Origin: Lyophyllum atratum
Lineage: Eukaryota; Basidiomycota; Agaricomycetes; Agaricales; Lyophyllaceae
DNA: 64,000 nt
NCBI GenBank assembly: GCA_014905825.1
Contig: JACGCN010000002.1
Span: 124,001 to 188,000 of the forward strand
Direction: 5' to 3'
This document shows, piece by piece, positions 46,055 to 58,054 of this stretch (the stretch's first letter is position 1; the number at the start of each line of letters is the position of its first letter). The position numbers and the translations under genes are program-made. The notes under the pieces are model-generated. The model saw only the letters and a list, made by a program, of their open reading frames with translations, was not told the DNA's origin and searched no databases.

Positions 46055-49008
46055 CTAATCAACACCATTCCGATCTACCTCCTCATCCTCATCCTCCGAC
46101 GTCTCCTCCCCCCCACCAACCGCCCCCCCACCACCCCAAAACCGGCCCAAGATGTTCCTGAGCACCCTCTGCATGGCCTAGCACAACCAAATCATCAGCA
46201 CAACCCAAGCCCATCCCTAAACAGTACTCACCGATGGATCCTCCTCCTCACTCTCACTATCACTCTCCCCGCCCGCCTCTCCCGCCACGCCCGCCCCTCC
46301 CACCTGCGCCAGATCCCCAGGTACAGCCACCACGGGATCCAACACCACCGGCTCCGGCTCCGGCTCCGGCTCAGCACCAAACCCAGGCATCTCCCCCGGC
46401 ATCCCCTGCCCCTGCGCGCCCCCAAGCACATCTTGCGCAATCACAGCAGCCTGTATCTGCCCCAACACATCCTCCATCGCCTCCGGCCCCAACCTCTCCA
46501 TCATCTCCGCCAGCCCCTCCCCTCCCCCCAGACCCTCCAACGTATCCTACCCACCACCACCTTTATCAGCGACCCACCAAAGTAGAGCGGAAAAGAAGAA
46601 CCTACCAAAACCCTCCTCCTAACCCCCGCATCGGGAATAATCCCCTCCAACATCCTCTCATCCTCCCTCCTCCCCTCCGCCCCTCTCCCCCTCCCCCTTC
46701 CCCTCAAAGTAAACACATCCTCGGTCCCCCTAAAATACGCCTCATCATACCGCGTCACAGCGCTCCCCGGCGGCAAAGGATCGCACGCCAGCCCCTTCGC
46801 CTCCGCCTGCGCCCACCTCGGGATCCACACCCCCAACCTCCCCCCCGCTCCGGCACCTTCGACGACGGTGATGTGCCGGTACAAAGCGTACTGCAGCTCA
46901 AGGCCCTGGAACAGCCCGAGGAAGGTCTTACGCTCGGCCGTCACAGGCACGGCCGCAGATCCGAGGGAAGAAAAGGCAGAGGTGGCGGTAGAGAGCAGCC
47001 ACGACGCGTACCCGTGCTTTGGGTCCTTCCACACCCCTGCCGAGCGCTGCGCGTACATGTGCGATAGGGCGTGCATCGCGGCGACAGGAGGGGAGAGCGG
47101 GCCCGGCTGCGTCTCGATCTTGAAGTCGCGGTGAGCGCGGATGGAGGGGGGGAGCGCGATGTCGAGTTTGTCTGCGAGGAGGGGGAGGACGGAGGGGAAG
47201 GAGCGGAGGGCTTGGGTTAGGGCTGCTGTGCTTGCTTCGTGGGTCTTTGAAGTAGTAGAAGTAGATAAGCAATGATGATGATGTGGTGTAAGAGGAGGGA
47301 GGGAGAGGGACGTACCGATTCACCAGCCGCGTCCTCCCGCATCTTCAACGCCAAAGCCCTAGCATACATCCACCCCGGCAGCACACTCGGGTCCATCCTC
47401 CCCCCCTCCCCCTCTTTCCCCTTCCCCACCCCCTCCCTCTCCCTCTGCACACGCACCCCAGCGAAGTGGTCAAACACCTCAATTAACCACGCCCCCATCC
47501 CCGCCTTAATCGCCAACAAGTCCAAGTGGAACAGCGCCCCATGCGGATCGCCCCACGGATCGAGTCCGTACATCAACCGGCTGAACTCGAACGCCGTCCG
47601 CACACATCCCCGGCGTTGGAGGTCCCTAATAGAATTATGAGCAATGGGGAGGAGAGTAATATGAGAGGAGGGGACGAACCCGATTTGTCGGTGGACGGCG
47701 AGGAAGAACGGCCGGTTCTCGACGCGGTTGAAGTCGAGGCGGTTCGTGCCGCTGGTGAATGTGAAGGCGCCGATGAAGGCGCGTTCGTAGGTGAACAGGG
47801 CGCGGTCGATGAAGTCCACGGCTTGTGCGTATTCTGCCAGCGCGACGTGAGTGTCTGGCTATGTAGGGGAGCATGAGGGGGAAAGAGAGGGAAGTACCTT
47901 CACGGTGCCGGTATACCTCCGCGAGCTGCAGGAGGTTGTCAGCGTGCCATGGGAGCTTTCGCTGGATTTCCCACAGCGCATCCGGGTCTACGAACCAATC
48001 AGTACGGACAACACAAGATCAAAGATCAAGCCAGACTCACGCCCGCTCATAACAGCCTGAATAAACATCTTCGTCATACTCTTATACCTCTGACTATACT
48101 CCACCGTCCACCACTTCTCCCCTCCCCCCCCACCCTTCCCCTCCACCTCCTCCCCACTTAACACCCGTATCGACAGCCCCTCCCTCTGGCTCGCACTCCA
48201 CCACCCCGCCTGCGGCCTCGTCAAATGCGATCTCTGCGCCGCCGCGTTTCGCCTTGCTGCTCCGCCGCCGGGGGAGGAGGAGGATTTGTTGGCTTGGATG
48301 ACCTTTGAGCCGAAGAACTTGCGCAGCTCGGCTTCGCTGTCGAGGTGGGGGAGGGAGACGGCTAGGAGGGCGGAGAGGGTGTGTGGGGAGGTTGAGGTGG
48401 GGGGAGAGGGTTTTTGGAGGTCGGGGAATCTGTAGGGGGAGGGGAGGGGGAGGGGTGGGTTAGTCTTGGTGTGTTCGGTAGGAGGGGAGAGGATGTACTT
48501 GAGGGAAAGCTCGGCGAGTGCTTGGTCGAGCTCATCGTCCGCCGCTTTCTTCTCCTTCGCCTTCGCCTTCTTCACCGCCTTCTTCTCATTCTTCACAATA
48601 GATGGTGTAGGGATCGCGGGCGTAGACTTGGGTGTGGGCGTCGGTGCCTCCGATTTCTTCTTACTCTTCTTTTTCTACGACACCGCGTAAGCTACACCCT
48701 GTGTTATACAGAGTCAAGAGTCAATAAGGCGGACCTTGCGTGATTTGGCTGGCTGCACTAACCCTTCATCCTCATCCTCCTCGCTCCCCGACCCAATCTC
48801 CTCCGCCGCGAGAAACTACCCACCCATACACGTCAGAATCGCCCACACTCACTCACGATTCGGAGATAATCAGACTCACATTGGAGAACGCCGGTTTCTT
48901 GGGCAGGGGGGCGTCGTCGTCGCTGGAGAGGGAGGCGTTGGAGGGGCCGCCTAGAGTTTGGAGCTCTTCGAGTGCGCGCTGCTGTCGTTTGTTGAGGCGG
49001 GGAGGCAT
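46055..49008 (-). CDS. RQC1: RQC1/TCF25 homolog, ribosome quality control complex subunit
   Basis: Cytosolic subunit of the ribosome quality control complex, which handles stalled nascent chains on 60S subunits. Start at 49008 (MPPRLNKRQQRALEELQTLG). Acidic and Lys-rich disordered N terminus (SDDDAPLPKKPAF; EIGSGSEEDEDEG; then VKNEKKAVKKAKAKEKKAA). The conserved TCF25 core follows: LRKFFGSKVIQANKS (about 48335-48290), WWTVEYSQRYKSMTKMFIQA, LPWHADNLLQLAEVYR, DFIDRALFTYERAFIGAFTF with NRPFFLAVHRQIG, RRGCVRTAFEFSRLMYGLDP, and MHALSHMYAQRSAGVWKD. The C-terminal exon ends in an acidic tail (GGGEETSEDEDEEVDRNGVD) with the stop at 46055. About nine introns. Length around 800 residues, as for family members. 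A damaged copy of its 5' half lies just upstream. Confidence 0.9.
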
Positions 49009-49439
49009 GGTGGGGAGATGAGGAAAGATCTCGGAGATGATTCGGAGTACGGAGGAGGTGCCACGTGTGTTGCGATAAGATTGTATCTCAGTCTGAAATC
49101 AACCACGGCAAGTTGGCAACAAGCACGCTGAGTATCCCCTTCCACCACCGGAAGCAGCCTTGCAGACGTATCTCAGGCCACATCAGCACTATACAAGATG
49201 AAATTCTAATTGGCTACGCTTTCCTTCGGGATCTAGGCTGTTCTGTCCCTCCCACCTGAAAGAATAGCTGGACGGGCGCGCCGGTCGACATCCTGGGATG
49301 TTCGGACCATTCGTAGATTTCTGCACCCGCTGGTTTTGTGTGCGATACCGCCGATGAGCAGGTTTATCGGGTACCAGGCTCGTTCACAGTTCACAAGGCG
49401 TCGACCTCTCAGGATTGTCCGGACTTGCAATGTAGTTGG

Positions 49440-49640
49440 CATGGTCTTGGTTTTGGTGGGTCTCGTGGGAGAGAGGCAACAATGTACTTCACGGAGAGCT
49501 CGGTGAGGGCCTGTTCGAGCTCATCGTTCGCAGCTTTCTCCTACTTCGCGCAGGCTTTTTTTCACCGCCTACTTCTCGTTCTTCATGAATCATGATAGGC
49601 GGCGTCGGGATTGGGGTTGTGGATGTTGATGCCGTCGACG
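49440..49640 (-). pseudogene. Degenerate RQC1 fragment A
   Basis: About 160-200 bases match the RQC1 region at roughly 48450-48640 at about 80 percent by eye. Examples are ATGTACTT...GAGAGCTCGG, CGAGCTCATCGT, and TTCACCGCCTACTTCTCGTTCTTCA against TTCACCGCCTTCTTCTCATTCTTCA. Small indels break the frame. Together with the fragment at 52560 it makes one duplicated 5' half of RQC1 in the same orientation. Confidence 0.75.
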
Positions 49641-52559
49641 GAAATGTTAAATTCATTTCAAGTAAGTAAATGCAGAGATATCAAGAGTTTCGGGAAGACA
49701 TTAAAAGCTGGGCATCGACGAGAAGTGGGATAAACAAAAGGAACGGAAAAGTTAATAAACGCGTGTATCAAATGAGACTCAGAACGGTGCACTCGCAGTC
49801 GCGTGAATACCCTGTGCGGTACCGGCAGTACTAGAAGGCTTCCCTAGCCTATCGAGCCTATCTTCAACTGTAATTGAGCAGACCGGAGGATTTTCTGTAA
49901 GTTCTAACCCAAGCCCTGTATTTGCCGGGGGATTGTGTGAAATGAAGGGTTGGCCGGATACTCCCAAATGTGATGGCATGTGCTCCAGGTCTGGGTCTCT
50001 GTGACTCCGGAGTTGTGTGCTGAATCCAAATGTTTCAACCATAGAGCGTTGCTGGCTGACCAGAAGAATGACGATGAAGGGATACATTGCCTAGATGCAA
50101 CTCATCAACCGACGGAAAGAGTTAGAATAATTCAGCATGGCATACTGTCCCCATTTGTGCAATTTCTCCAAGAATTCCATTTATCGTACCGAAAGGTGAA
50201 CCAAGGGCATCTTGAACGAAACTTGTCACCAAATAGATACCCTGCAAAAATGCAGAACCTCAGACCACATGTTAGATCAAGGAACTAAAAACATACCTGT
50301 ATCCCACAATATACAAAGCCAGATTCCACAAGAACCAGCATGACTTTTCGCACAGGTGATGTTGACTTCTGCTTTATTCCCATTGTTCTCTTGAAGCGAA
50401 GTTGGTTCCTGAAATAGGATGAGGAAAAGATAGATGATATGGTGCATCGGCTAACCATAATTTATAGAGAATAAGAAGTGTCGAAGTCAGATTGGTTGCT
50501 AATGAAAGAGCCAATGATGCATCGACGAGGCGAGTAGAAATTAATTCTAGATTGGGAGACTGGTTTGCTTGAAGAGCCGATGAAATATTAGAGTTTAGGA
50601 CAAGGCATCCCAATGTTGCACCTAAGTATAAGAGCCTCTCACCACTGAGTTAAGACCCAGATCTGGAAAAATTATGATATACCCATTGTTCCAACAAGGA
50701 GAGCGCACAGGGCTATCCTTGTCCGTTGCTGCTCTGGACAGATGACCCAGGTCCTCCAGACTAACACACCGTCACTCATAACAATCTGAAGAGACAAACA
50801 TGTATGTCAAAAGTTCAAGGCAGCATGTCAATGATAAGATGGACATACAAGTAACTGGTACATCCACTGCTGAAGTGTTGGTATCCAGGCCACTCTGCGA
50901 TTGAGTCCTTCAAGTGTTGCACGATCCACCACCCCAACTGTATCAATAAAAACTCCCCTCATTTGACTTGCAACCATTGTAATCCCGGCTATCCAATACA
51001 CTGTTTCAAGTAAGAAAACGGTTGTTGTCACCGCCAACCATACTCGGGTTGCTCTGAATGTCAGGCCACGATTTCTGCAGACATCTGAGAGTGACGTAGG
51101 ACGAGCAGGGAAAGCGACTGACAAAAGCATCAATGTCGATGAGGAGAAGAGCAACATGAATACTCCTAATGAAAGGATCACATGGCAAGTTGAGCAAAGT
51201 AAAGGATGCAAAATGACAACATTATACCATAAAGCAAGGTGACTGATGCCAACCTTACTAAGTTGTGGAGTAGCACATTGCCAACGAGTTGAAACAGTGA
51301 GCGTTCTTCAGGAGACATGTGAGGGCAGTTGTGGAATTCTGGGTCGGCTCCAAAGCACCAGCCACTCAAGCCTTTATACCCAGCACCCAGATGAAACAGA
51401 TCATCATGGGGCTCTTCACAGTGAGATAGAAAACGGAACGCATCAATAGCTATCTCAGTTGAGGCATAGAAGTATCCACCGAAGATCACTCCGAGAGGCG
51501 GATAAAGGAATCACAGAGGTGTGGCACATAATATGAAGTACGACCGCCCTCGCCGCATCGTACAAGGTCATCATCATTCATTTTGATGTCTGAAGGCCAA
51601 AACTTCAGCACTAGTATGTCAGTTGAGATGATGTAGCATTGTTCAAATTGTATGATACATCGTCGTTCTGCGTCACTCATGCCTCGAGCGCCTTTCTCAG
51701 CTAACCGCTGATACAAAGCACCTACCTCACCTTCCCGTAACACGTCATACGAGGTATCAACGATGAGAGATTCCGGACCAATGACGCAAAACAGATACCG
51801 TGAAAGAGCGCTACGAGTTGAGAACATTGGGCGCTAGAAACGAAAGGCGTGTGTGTAACACAGGCTTCAACCAAGGCTGGCCTTTCCGCCCAGCGCCAGT
51901 GAGCTTTGAATTGCTCTCATTGAGGGGTTAAGTACGCTCACCGAGATAGTTACGAAGAACTTCGCCCGGTTAGGATGTGAAGACATGAAAACTTTCGCAA
52001 CGCGGTCCTTCGAAATGCCCGACTGTCGAGAAAATACGCCGATCGAATGGGTCCCTGCAGAACACGGATGACGGGAACTGTCAAGGGCCTTGAGCGGTGT
52101 TGGATATGGGCCGGCTGTGACGCAACGCCCCAACCTGTCGAGGGACGAACTCACCATGATCGAATCGAGTGTCAAGGATACGACGCTACAACGCCCCGCA
52201 ACGGGTGTACATGTGTAGGCTGGAAGACCTGAGAACATCCCGAAGATCTGATCACAATTTCATTGTTCGGGGTATGGCAAGAGCCCTAGGATCATGGAGA
52301 TGGTAACGCTGAACAAAGGCGAGATGAAGTGCATATTCAGCTTGATGCTGCGTGACATCAGCGCTCACCACTTGGAACACGTACGAAAGACTGGAGAAGA
52401 CAAGGCTGCCGGATCGGTAATTAGAAAGCGAGCGATGTTTCATGGAAAGAGGAAAGCCCGAAGCGAAGACTACATGCGTTCGACTGAACAAGGAGAGAAA
52501 ATTCGGGGCTCAAGGCGGAAAAACACAAAGAACACATAAAGTCCGGGGCAAACAGCATG
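49641..52559. other. About 2.9 kb segment separating the two RQC1 fragments
   Basis: Fragment A ends near the equivalent of RQC1 position 48640-48650 and fragment B resumes at nearly the same point, so this segment looks inserted into the duplicate. It carries a seven-pass membrane gene and two short unplaced frames (51486-51827 minus, 113 codons; 51867-52238 minus, 123 codons). No terminal repeats or clear target duplication were found. Confidence 0.5.
49779..51318 (-). CDS. Seven-pass membrane protein of an Agaricomycete family
   Basis: Start taken at 51318 (MSPEERSLFQLVGNVLLHNL). Splicing at about 51224-51163 joins SVTLLYG to VFMLLFSSSTLMLLSVAFPA, giving transmembrane helix 1. Further hydrophobic segments: LAVTTTVFLLETVYWIAGIT; a segment after VLVWRTWVICPEQQRTRIAL; SLALSLATNLTSTLLILYKL; KVMLVLVESGFVYCGIQ; and MYPFIVILLVSQQRSMVETF. 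The tail is hydrophilic. The pattern of an extracellular-side N terminus, WRTW near helix 3-4 and PFIVILLVSQQRS after the last helix resembles the large unnamed seven-helix family found in many Agaricomycetes. Whether these are receptors is not known. Most exon junctions have good GT-AG sites; the exact start is uncertain because the frame stays open upstream to 51489 without another ATG. Confidence 0.68.
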
Positions 52560-52975
52560 ATGGGACGTCGGCATGGATGAGAAATTCGGATCGGTCTTCT
52601 TGTCCTTCTTCTTCTGCGGACCGCCTGAGTTCATGATCACCTTGAAGGGCCAAAACTGCGAACCTTGCACGATGAGCCAGCCGCCCTGGCTCTTCGTCCT
52701 CGCTCCCTAGATCCTCTGCCGCAGGAGACTATCCATACACATCAGAAATGCCGACGAAATGCACCTTCGAGACGGGTACATCATCCTTGTTGGCCACGTT
52801 GGCATTCGACGATCCTCCTAAAGTTTCGGCGCGCTGCTGAGATCAGGACACGTATGTGATAGTTCGGAGACGAGGGCGAGGGATGATGAAAGGTTGTGGA
52901 TTCGAATTAGAGTCCTGCCACGTGTTGCGATGAGATCGCTTCTGCATCTTATCAGAATCTAAATCAGGCACAAGC
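52560..52975 (-). pseudogene. Degenerate RQC1 fragment B (5' end and promoter)
   Basis: Matches RQC1 from about 48650 past its start codon into the upstream region (to about 49100). Examples are CTCGCTCCCTAGATCCTCTGCCGC against CTCGCTCCCCGACCCAATCTCCTCCGCCGC, CATACACATCAGAAATGCC against CATACACGTCAGAATCGCC, and GCCACGTGTTGCGATGAGAT against GCCACGTGTGTTGCGATAAGAT. Frame lost by indels. The inclusion of promoter sequence shows a DNA-level duplication, not retroposition; introns also appear retained. Confidence 0.72.
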
Positions 52976-53207
52976 CACCCCGGCCTCTCCCAGCTCTATG
53001 CCGTTCCACCAGTGCAAGCGTATGGGCGAATCCCGAACGACGTGTCCGACTCCGAGTCCCGTTACGAGCCGCGCAGTCCGGTTGGTAGAGCAAGAAAACA
53101 CCGATGATTATATGACATGCCACGATTCCCAAAAGAGCAGAACAATTACAAGATTGGGCGCATACACCCATGCGACCCCCAAGACAACATATCTTGCCCA
53201 CCAGGCT

Positions 53208-54724
53208 CTACCCCACCTCCCCAGTCCCACCATCCATATCCCCCTCCCCCTTCCCCTCCAACAACGCCTCTTCAATCCGATCCTCCACATCCTCAATCCT
53301 CCCCCTAATCTCATACCTCCTCCTCCCAATCTCCTCCCTCCTTTCCTCGCCCCTCCTCACGCCCGCCTGTATCTCCCAACTCTCCTCCCTGAGCACCCCA
53401 TCCTCCGCCTCCAGCTCCTTCAGCATCCCCCGAAGCTCCTTGGCCCGCTCGTCCTCGGGGCCGAGGTCGAGGATGGCTTCTTCGATGGCGCATTCTGCTT
53501 CCAAGACGCGCCGGCTGAGGGAGCAGCGCTCTAGCTCGATGGCATGCTTGCGAGAGTGGAGGGTGCGTAATGTATGTGGTATGGACCAAGACTCGGAGCG
53601 CAGGGTTGAGTCGGTGTGTTCGAGGTCGAGGAGGTGGGCGCGCAGGTCGAGGACGGTGGTGGATAAGGGATCGGAGGCAGAGGTAAACGCGGAGGCAGAG
53701 GTAGAGGTAGATGGAGGATGATAAGAGCCCGCTGTGGTCGGCGATGGGCGCTTGGGAAGGGCGGCGAGGTCGTTGAGAGGATCTGTAGACGCGGACGTGG
53801 AAGGCGAACGGGGTGCACGGTGTTGGAGGCCCGCTGTGGCTGGAACTGGAGACGCTGGATGCGGGAGTAGCTCTTTGAGGGGTGCAGGGGGCGGTCGTGG
53901 CGGAGGGTCGTACTCGGAGGGGAGCGCGTGACCGCGCGTGGGCCCCGAGCTCTGTAGAGCTGGCCGCGGACCCGAACCTGATTCAGAGCCAACAGACCTA
54001 TCTGGGGCGGCGGTTTCGGCGCGTCGGCTGCGGGTCCTCTGGGAGGGTCCATGTAGGCCATTTGGTGTCCTTTCGGGCGCGTTATGAGAGGGGTCCCCTC
54101 CTGTTTCAAGCGGGGGCGGCTGCAGAGGCGAAGGAGGATAAGGATTTGAGGTAGATGAATTGCCACTCTTACGGCTGCGTGTCACCCCGTACGGACCAAG
54201 AGAACGACGCCGTGCTTTTTCGGGAGACACGTCTGGCCTCGGCAGTGACGACAGGGAAGAAGGAGAACTGAACCGCGGCTGGCTACCAGTCCGACGCGTA
54301 GGAAGCGTACTCGGACCAGGCTCCGAGCCAACGTAGCTGCTTGCGTCGGATGGCGGCGAATAGGGCATGTCTTCGTGTATGCTTCTGGGCGCGCCGCGGG
54401 GGGGCTGAATGACGCCGTTGATTTTGCATGCCATACGACGGAGGACGCACTCAGAGCACTTGCCGCCGTCTTCGATGGGAGGCTGAAAGCGACATAACGA
54501 TGTCAGATTGTTATCCTTACAGGAGTCACACTGCGAATGGAACGAGTCAAAATGGCATTAGTGAACTGAATAATTCAACGACGCACCAGTGCTCCCCTCA
54601 CCCATCCGATGAGATTTGAGTTGTCCAGCCAGATAATCCCTTCTTTCAATACTTTCGTCGGCGAGCCATCGACCTTTTTCGCGGGGGACTTGCGCTTCAT
54701 GTCCTTGGTAGGCCCTCTGGGCAT
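53208..54724 (-). CDS. Cysteine-cluster and coiled-coil protein, unknown function
   Basis: Two exons: 54724-54587 and 54530-53208 with a 56-base intron (GTGCG...CGCAG); 486 aa. N terminus basic (MPRGPTKDMKRKSPAKKVDG). After the segment GIIWLDNSNLIGWVRGAL comes a six-cysteine cluster: CDSCKDNNLTSLC, then CSECVLRRMAC (CX2CX8C...CX2CX6C), which probably binds zinc. It resembles the small Cys clusters of many Agaricomycete nuclear proteins and is not a standard Zn2Cys6 cluster. A long Ser/Pro-rich disordered middle follows. The C-terminal 130 residues form a charged coiled coil (VLEAECAIEEAILDLGPEDE, KELRGMLKELEAEDGVLREE, RRYEIRGRIEDVEDRIEEAL). A nuclear role and transcription-factor-like architecture are plausible. 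Family not recognised with confidence. Confidence 0.72.
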
Positions 54725-55757
54725 AGGCGTTGCCGACTATGAAGATGGTATCGTAGAGTCACTTGCCACTGGATGGGCTGGGGAGGAGACTAAAGTTGGC
54801 GAAACAACGCGAGCGCTGCGGAGGATGTAGTAAGTACATCGTTATGATACTTATATAAAAATAAGACGGACCGTATGCGCTATGGTTTTCCCCCTCCAGT
54901 GGCTCTGCTGGACGCGATGTTGATAATAACCTTGCTGTGGTCGTCGAACAAAACATCGAGGACTCAGGTGGCACGGGACCAGATCGGAATCTACCGAGAT
55001 GTCACAGCTTCTGCTTACCCAAATTTACGTCATGGGTGCGCACAGTAGGACGGCGTCCATCATAAGGATGAGTACTGAAGTACCTCAGTTCCGAGTTCTA
55101 TTTATAGAACGAGGATATATCAACCTGCCTTGCGCGTGGGAATCAGAGCAAAAAAAAGTGATGGCGTCGATGGCATTACGTGTTCCCAATTACTCATTGT
55201 ATATCATTGCTCGTTGACACAATTGACTCTGCTGCTGGCCGTGGAACAGTTGTTGCCGTTGTGCAACGATTGCCCTTGCTAGTGATTGATTCATCACGAA
55301 ATCATTGGGCTTCTGGTTTGGCATTTTATTTCTCATGCTGATTTTATATCCTCACAAGGCTTTGTGAGCAGGCTACCAGATCGTTCCAGCCTCTCGAGTC
55401 TCAAGTCGCAGAAAACATTTGACTACCTTGAGATCTTAAGAATTTACTTTTTTAATCTCACAAACATGTTATGCGATTTTGCGCACCATTCACACGACGA
55501 TCCACCGTTAAAGATTGAACCGCACCCCAACCTTCTATCTTCTTCGAATACGGGAGCCTCATCCCGGCGATCTCGATACTTACATGCTTGCACCATTAGC
55601 TGGCTCGTTGTGGCTTCTTTTGTTGGATATAGTGGATATAGGTATGGCCCGACTCGAATTCAGCCTGCCCATCAGGTTGCCGCGCTCACGTTCCGCCTCT
55701 TTACCGACGACTTTACCATTTGTCTCGACCAATTTCTACAGTAACTATATGGAGCGC
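54725..55757. other. Intergenic
   Basis: No gene recognised. A plus frame at 55286-55744 overlaps other frames and lacks motifs. Confidence 0.5.
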
Positions 55758-56930
55758 TCACAGCGTCGGGTCCACATCCATTCTGATCCTGGTCCTGCTA
55801 CCCTCACCTGCTTCTCCTTCGTCATACACTTCGTCATACACAACTTTACGTTTGAGCACCGTGGGCGTCGGTAGCACTGGTCTTGCTTTAACCTGACGCA
55901 ACGTGAGCCTCATGCTCTCACCGTTTTGTTTCTGTGAAGATCGCTTGACTCACCTGCTTAAAGTTTCCGTCTATGAAAGCTATGGATCTCAGGACCGATA
56001 TCATCTTATATTTCTCCCCTTTCAAGGGGACAACGACAAACGAGACCTGGATCTCCACGATGTCCCCGGTGCGGAAAGACTGAGGGCCAATCTTTTGGTA
56101 GCTGGGTAGCAATCAGCAACACGCAATCACTCAATCAATACACCCTTACCTGTACCTCCCATCGTCTTCGGTGCGCCGCTTATAATACAGAACTACATTA
56201 TCATCCGTATGGAAGTGGTCGTTTCCGGCCATCGCCTGTAACGTACCCTTGGGATCCACCTCATGGTCAAATTCAACAGCGCTGGCAGCCGATGCGTCCC
56301 TCTTGGGGGTGAGGTACCGGTTCGATGCCTCGAGAAGGTCTTCTCCGCCGCTGGGATCCATAGTGGCAACCCATGGCTGGAGGAATCCCTCGTTGAATTG
56401 GCGATCGAATAGGCCAAATATTTCCCCAGTAGAACGCATTGCGTCGCGGAAAGTTGGTGTTCCGAGCCCCGATAATGTTATGTTTTGGCGAAGGTACTTT
56501 ATTTTCGAGCGCACACTCCTACGTAGGCTTTATTAGCCTCTTCCTAATGAGATCGTCGCTTCACTCACGGTGGTTTTCCTAGGAATGGGGGGAGATCCTT
56601 CTGGAGGATGCTACCCTGAACCGAGAACACGACCTCTTCGTTCTCGCTGCCTCCCCCGTCACAAACCAGCCTCCACGTTTTTGGCTGTTCCATCGCTTGA
56701 ACTTTGATTGTTTCCATCCACTCAGGCGTCTGTATGCGATAGGGTAAGTTTTTAAATGCTGATAAAGGTTCAATGTTACCGAAATGATGATTGATAGACG
56801 CCTGTCTGCCCCTGGCCCTGCAACATGTGCGGACTGTTCAAGAACCTCCGCTGCTATGTTTTAGCGCCATTTGATACACTACCTCAAGTTCACTTGACAT
56901 ACCAGGTGTACGCGGATTCGTTGTGGCCAT
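55758..56930 (-). CDS. Uncharacterised Agaricomycete-expanded protein (family A)
   Basis: Start at 56930 (MATTNPRTP), then small exons: AEVLEQSAHVAGPGADRRLS, TPEWMETIKVQAMEQPKTWR with RLVCDGGGSENEEVVFSVQG, then RSKIKYLRQNITLSGLGTPT and FNEGFLQPWVATMDPSGGED. The conserved C-terminal block is SFRTGDIVEIQVSFVVVPLK followed by GEKYKMISVLRSIAFIDGNF. A final exon after an intron of about 60 bases ends at 55758. The TGDIVEIQVSFVVVP block is one I recall from many Agaricomycete hypothetical proteins, often in repeat-rich DNA; no function is known. Likely all-beta at the C terminus. Six or so introns. It stands beside two other genes of similarly expanded families (58055 and 61172). Confidence 0.7.
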
Positions 56931-57010
56931 GGTAGCTCTGTTTGTCGTCAATGGTTGGATGGTTGTCCCGCCTTTGCGGTTTCCTAGCGACAGATGGTCA
57001 GGCCTTTTAG

Positions 57011-57416
57011 ATTAGATGGACTTCCCAAACAGGTGCGCCATCCTCGCTGCACTTGACGTCCTTCTGTTCGCGTGCTTTGGCTTTATTCCTGCTTGTCGGC
57101 ATACTTGCAGCCTGGTTTGGAACGACACATAAGGGGTTCGCAACGCCCATCTTGAATATTCTCCGTTTCATTCGCCTCCCTTGCTTCACGTTACCTCTAT
57201 CCTTTGCCTTTGCATTAGATGGACTTCCCAAACAGGTGCGCCATCCTCGCTGCACTTGATGTCCTTCTTTTCGCGTGCTTTGGCTTTATTCCTGCTTGTC
57301 GGCATACTTGCAGCCTGGTTTGGAACGACACATAAGGGGTTCGCAACGCCCATCTTGAATATTCTCCGTTTCATTCGCCTCCCTTGCTTCACGTTATCTC
57401 TATCCTTTGCTTTTGC
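57011..57416 (+). repeat. 203-bp tandem duplication
   Basis: Two adjacent copies, 57011-57213 and 57214-57416, each beginning ATTAGATGGACTTCCCAAAC, differ at only a handful of positions (for example GACGTCCTTCTGTT against GATGTCCTTCTTTT). The near identity implies a recent event. Not part of a recognised gene; it lies between the divergent genes at 55758 (minus) and 58055 (plus), so it may sit in their shared upstream region. Confidence 0.93.
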
Positions 57417-58054
57417 ATATATACATCCCTATTTCGCTGACTTCTCTGCGGAATTTCCTAGTTGCCTTGCCAAGTCTTCTTTCGCAGCTTCATCACTGTC
57501 AGTATATTGTAACCCCTCGTCTTCATTGATGCGCCATCTAGTGCTATCTATGGCTCCCACCATGCTGTTACGGCTGGTTATCGCTGACTTTCCTTCTGTG
57601 TGGTTCTGCATTTCCTACAGGACATCACATTTCTATCCTGGTGGTTGCAGTGCATGCCAATCGCAAGATTGCTGCGTCTTTCCCCCCTTCTGCACCCTAA
57701 AAAGCGTTTTTGGATACCAAACAAGTCACCTGTCGTCGTTACCTTCGCCCTACTTGAATCCATCTTGGAACACATGTTTTTTGTCCTGGCGGATCTGGCT
57801 TTCTGTTCTACACCCTGAAAGGCACTCCCCGCCCTAGGTAGGTCCTCTGACATCATTACTCCGTCCTTCTTGTTGTTCGTGTTTGCTCACCAATTGACAG
57901 GTCTTCTTTGTGCTTCTCATCGTCTTTGACAGGAATTACAGGGCCACCTCAATTTATTTTGAACGAACCGCCACACTCATGCCTATAAAGCCCCTCCTGG
58001 ATGCATGCCTGAAACCACTCAGCCCTTTCCTTCCAGCCTCGCTTCACAGTTACC
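57417..58054. other. Upstream region of the micro-exon gene
   Basis: T- and C-rich plus strand with no supported coding frame. Leader TTCCAGCCTCGCTTCACAG precedes the ATG at 58055. Confidence 0.45.

Noticed and set aside
46234..47067. 277-codon plus-strand Pro/His-rich frame
   Set aside because: It lies opposite RQC1 exons and introns; composition reflects the complement of Gly/Glu-rich coding sequence.
49440..52975. Retroposed RQC1 copy
   Set aside because: The duplicate includes promoter-like sequence upstream of the start and retains non-exonic sequence, so DNA duplication fits better.
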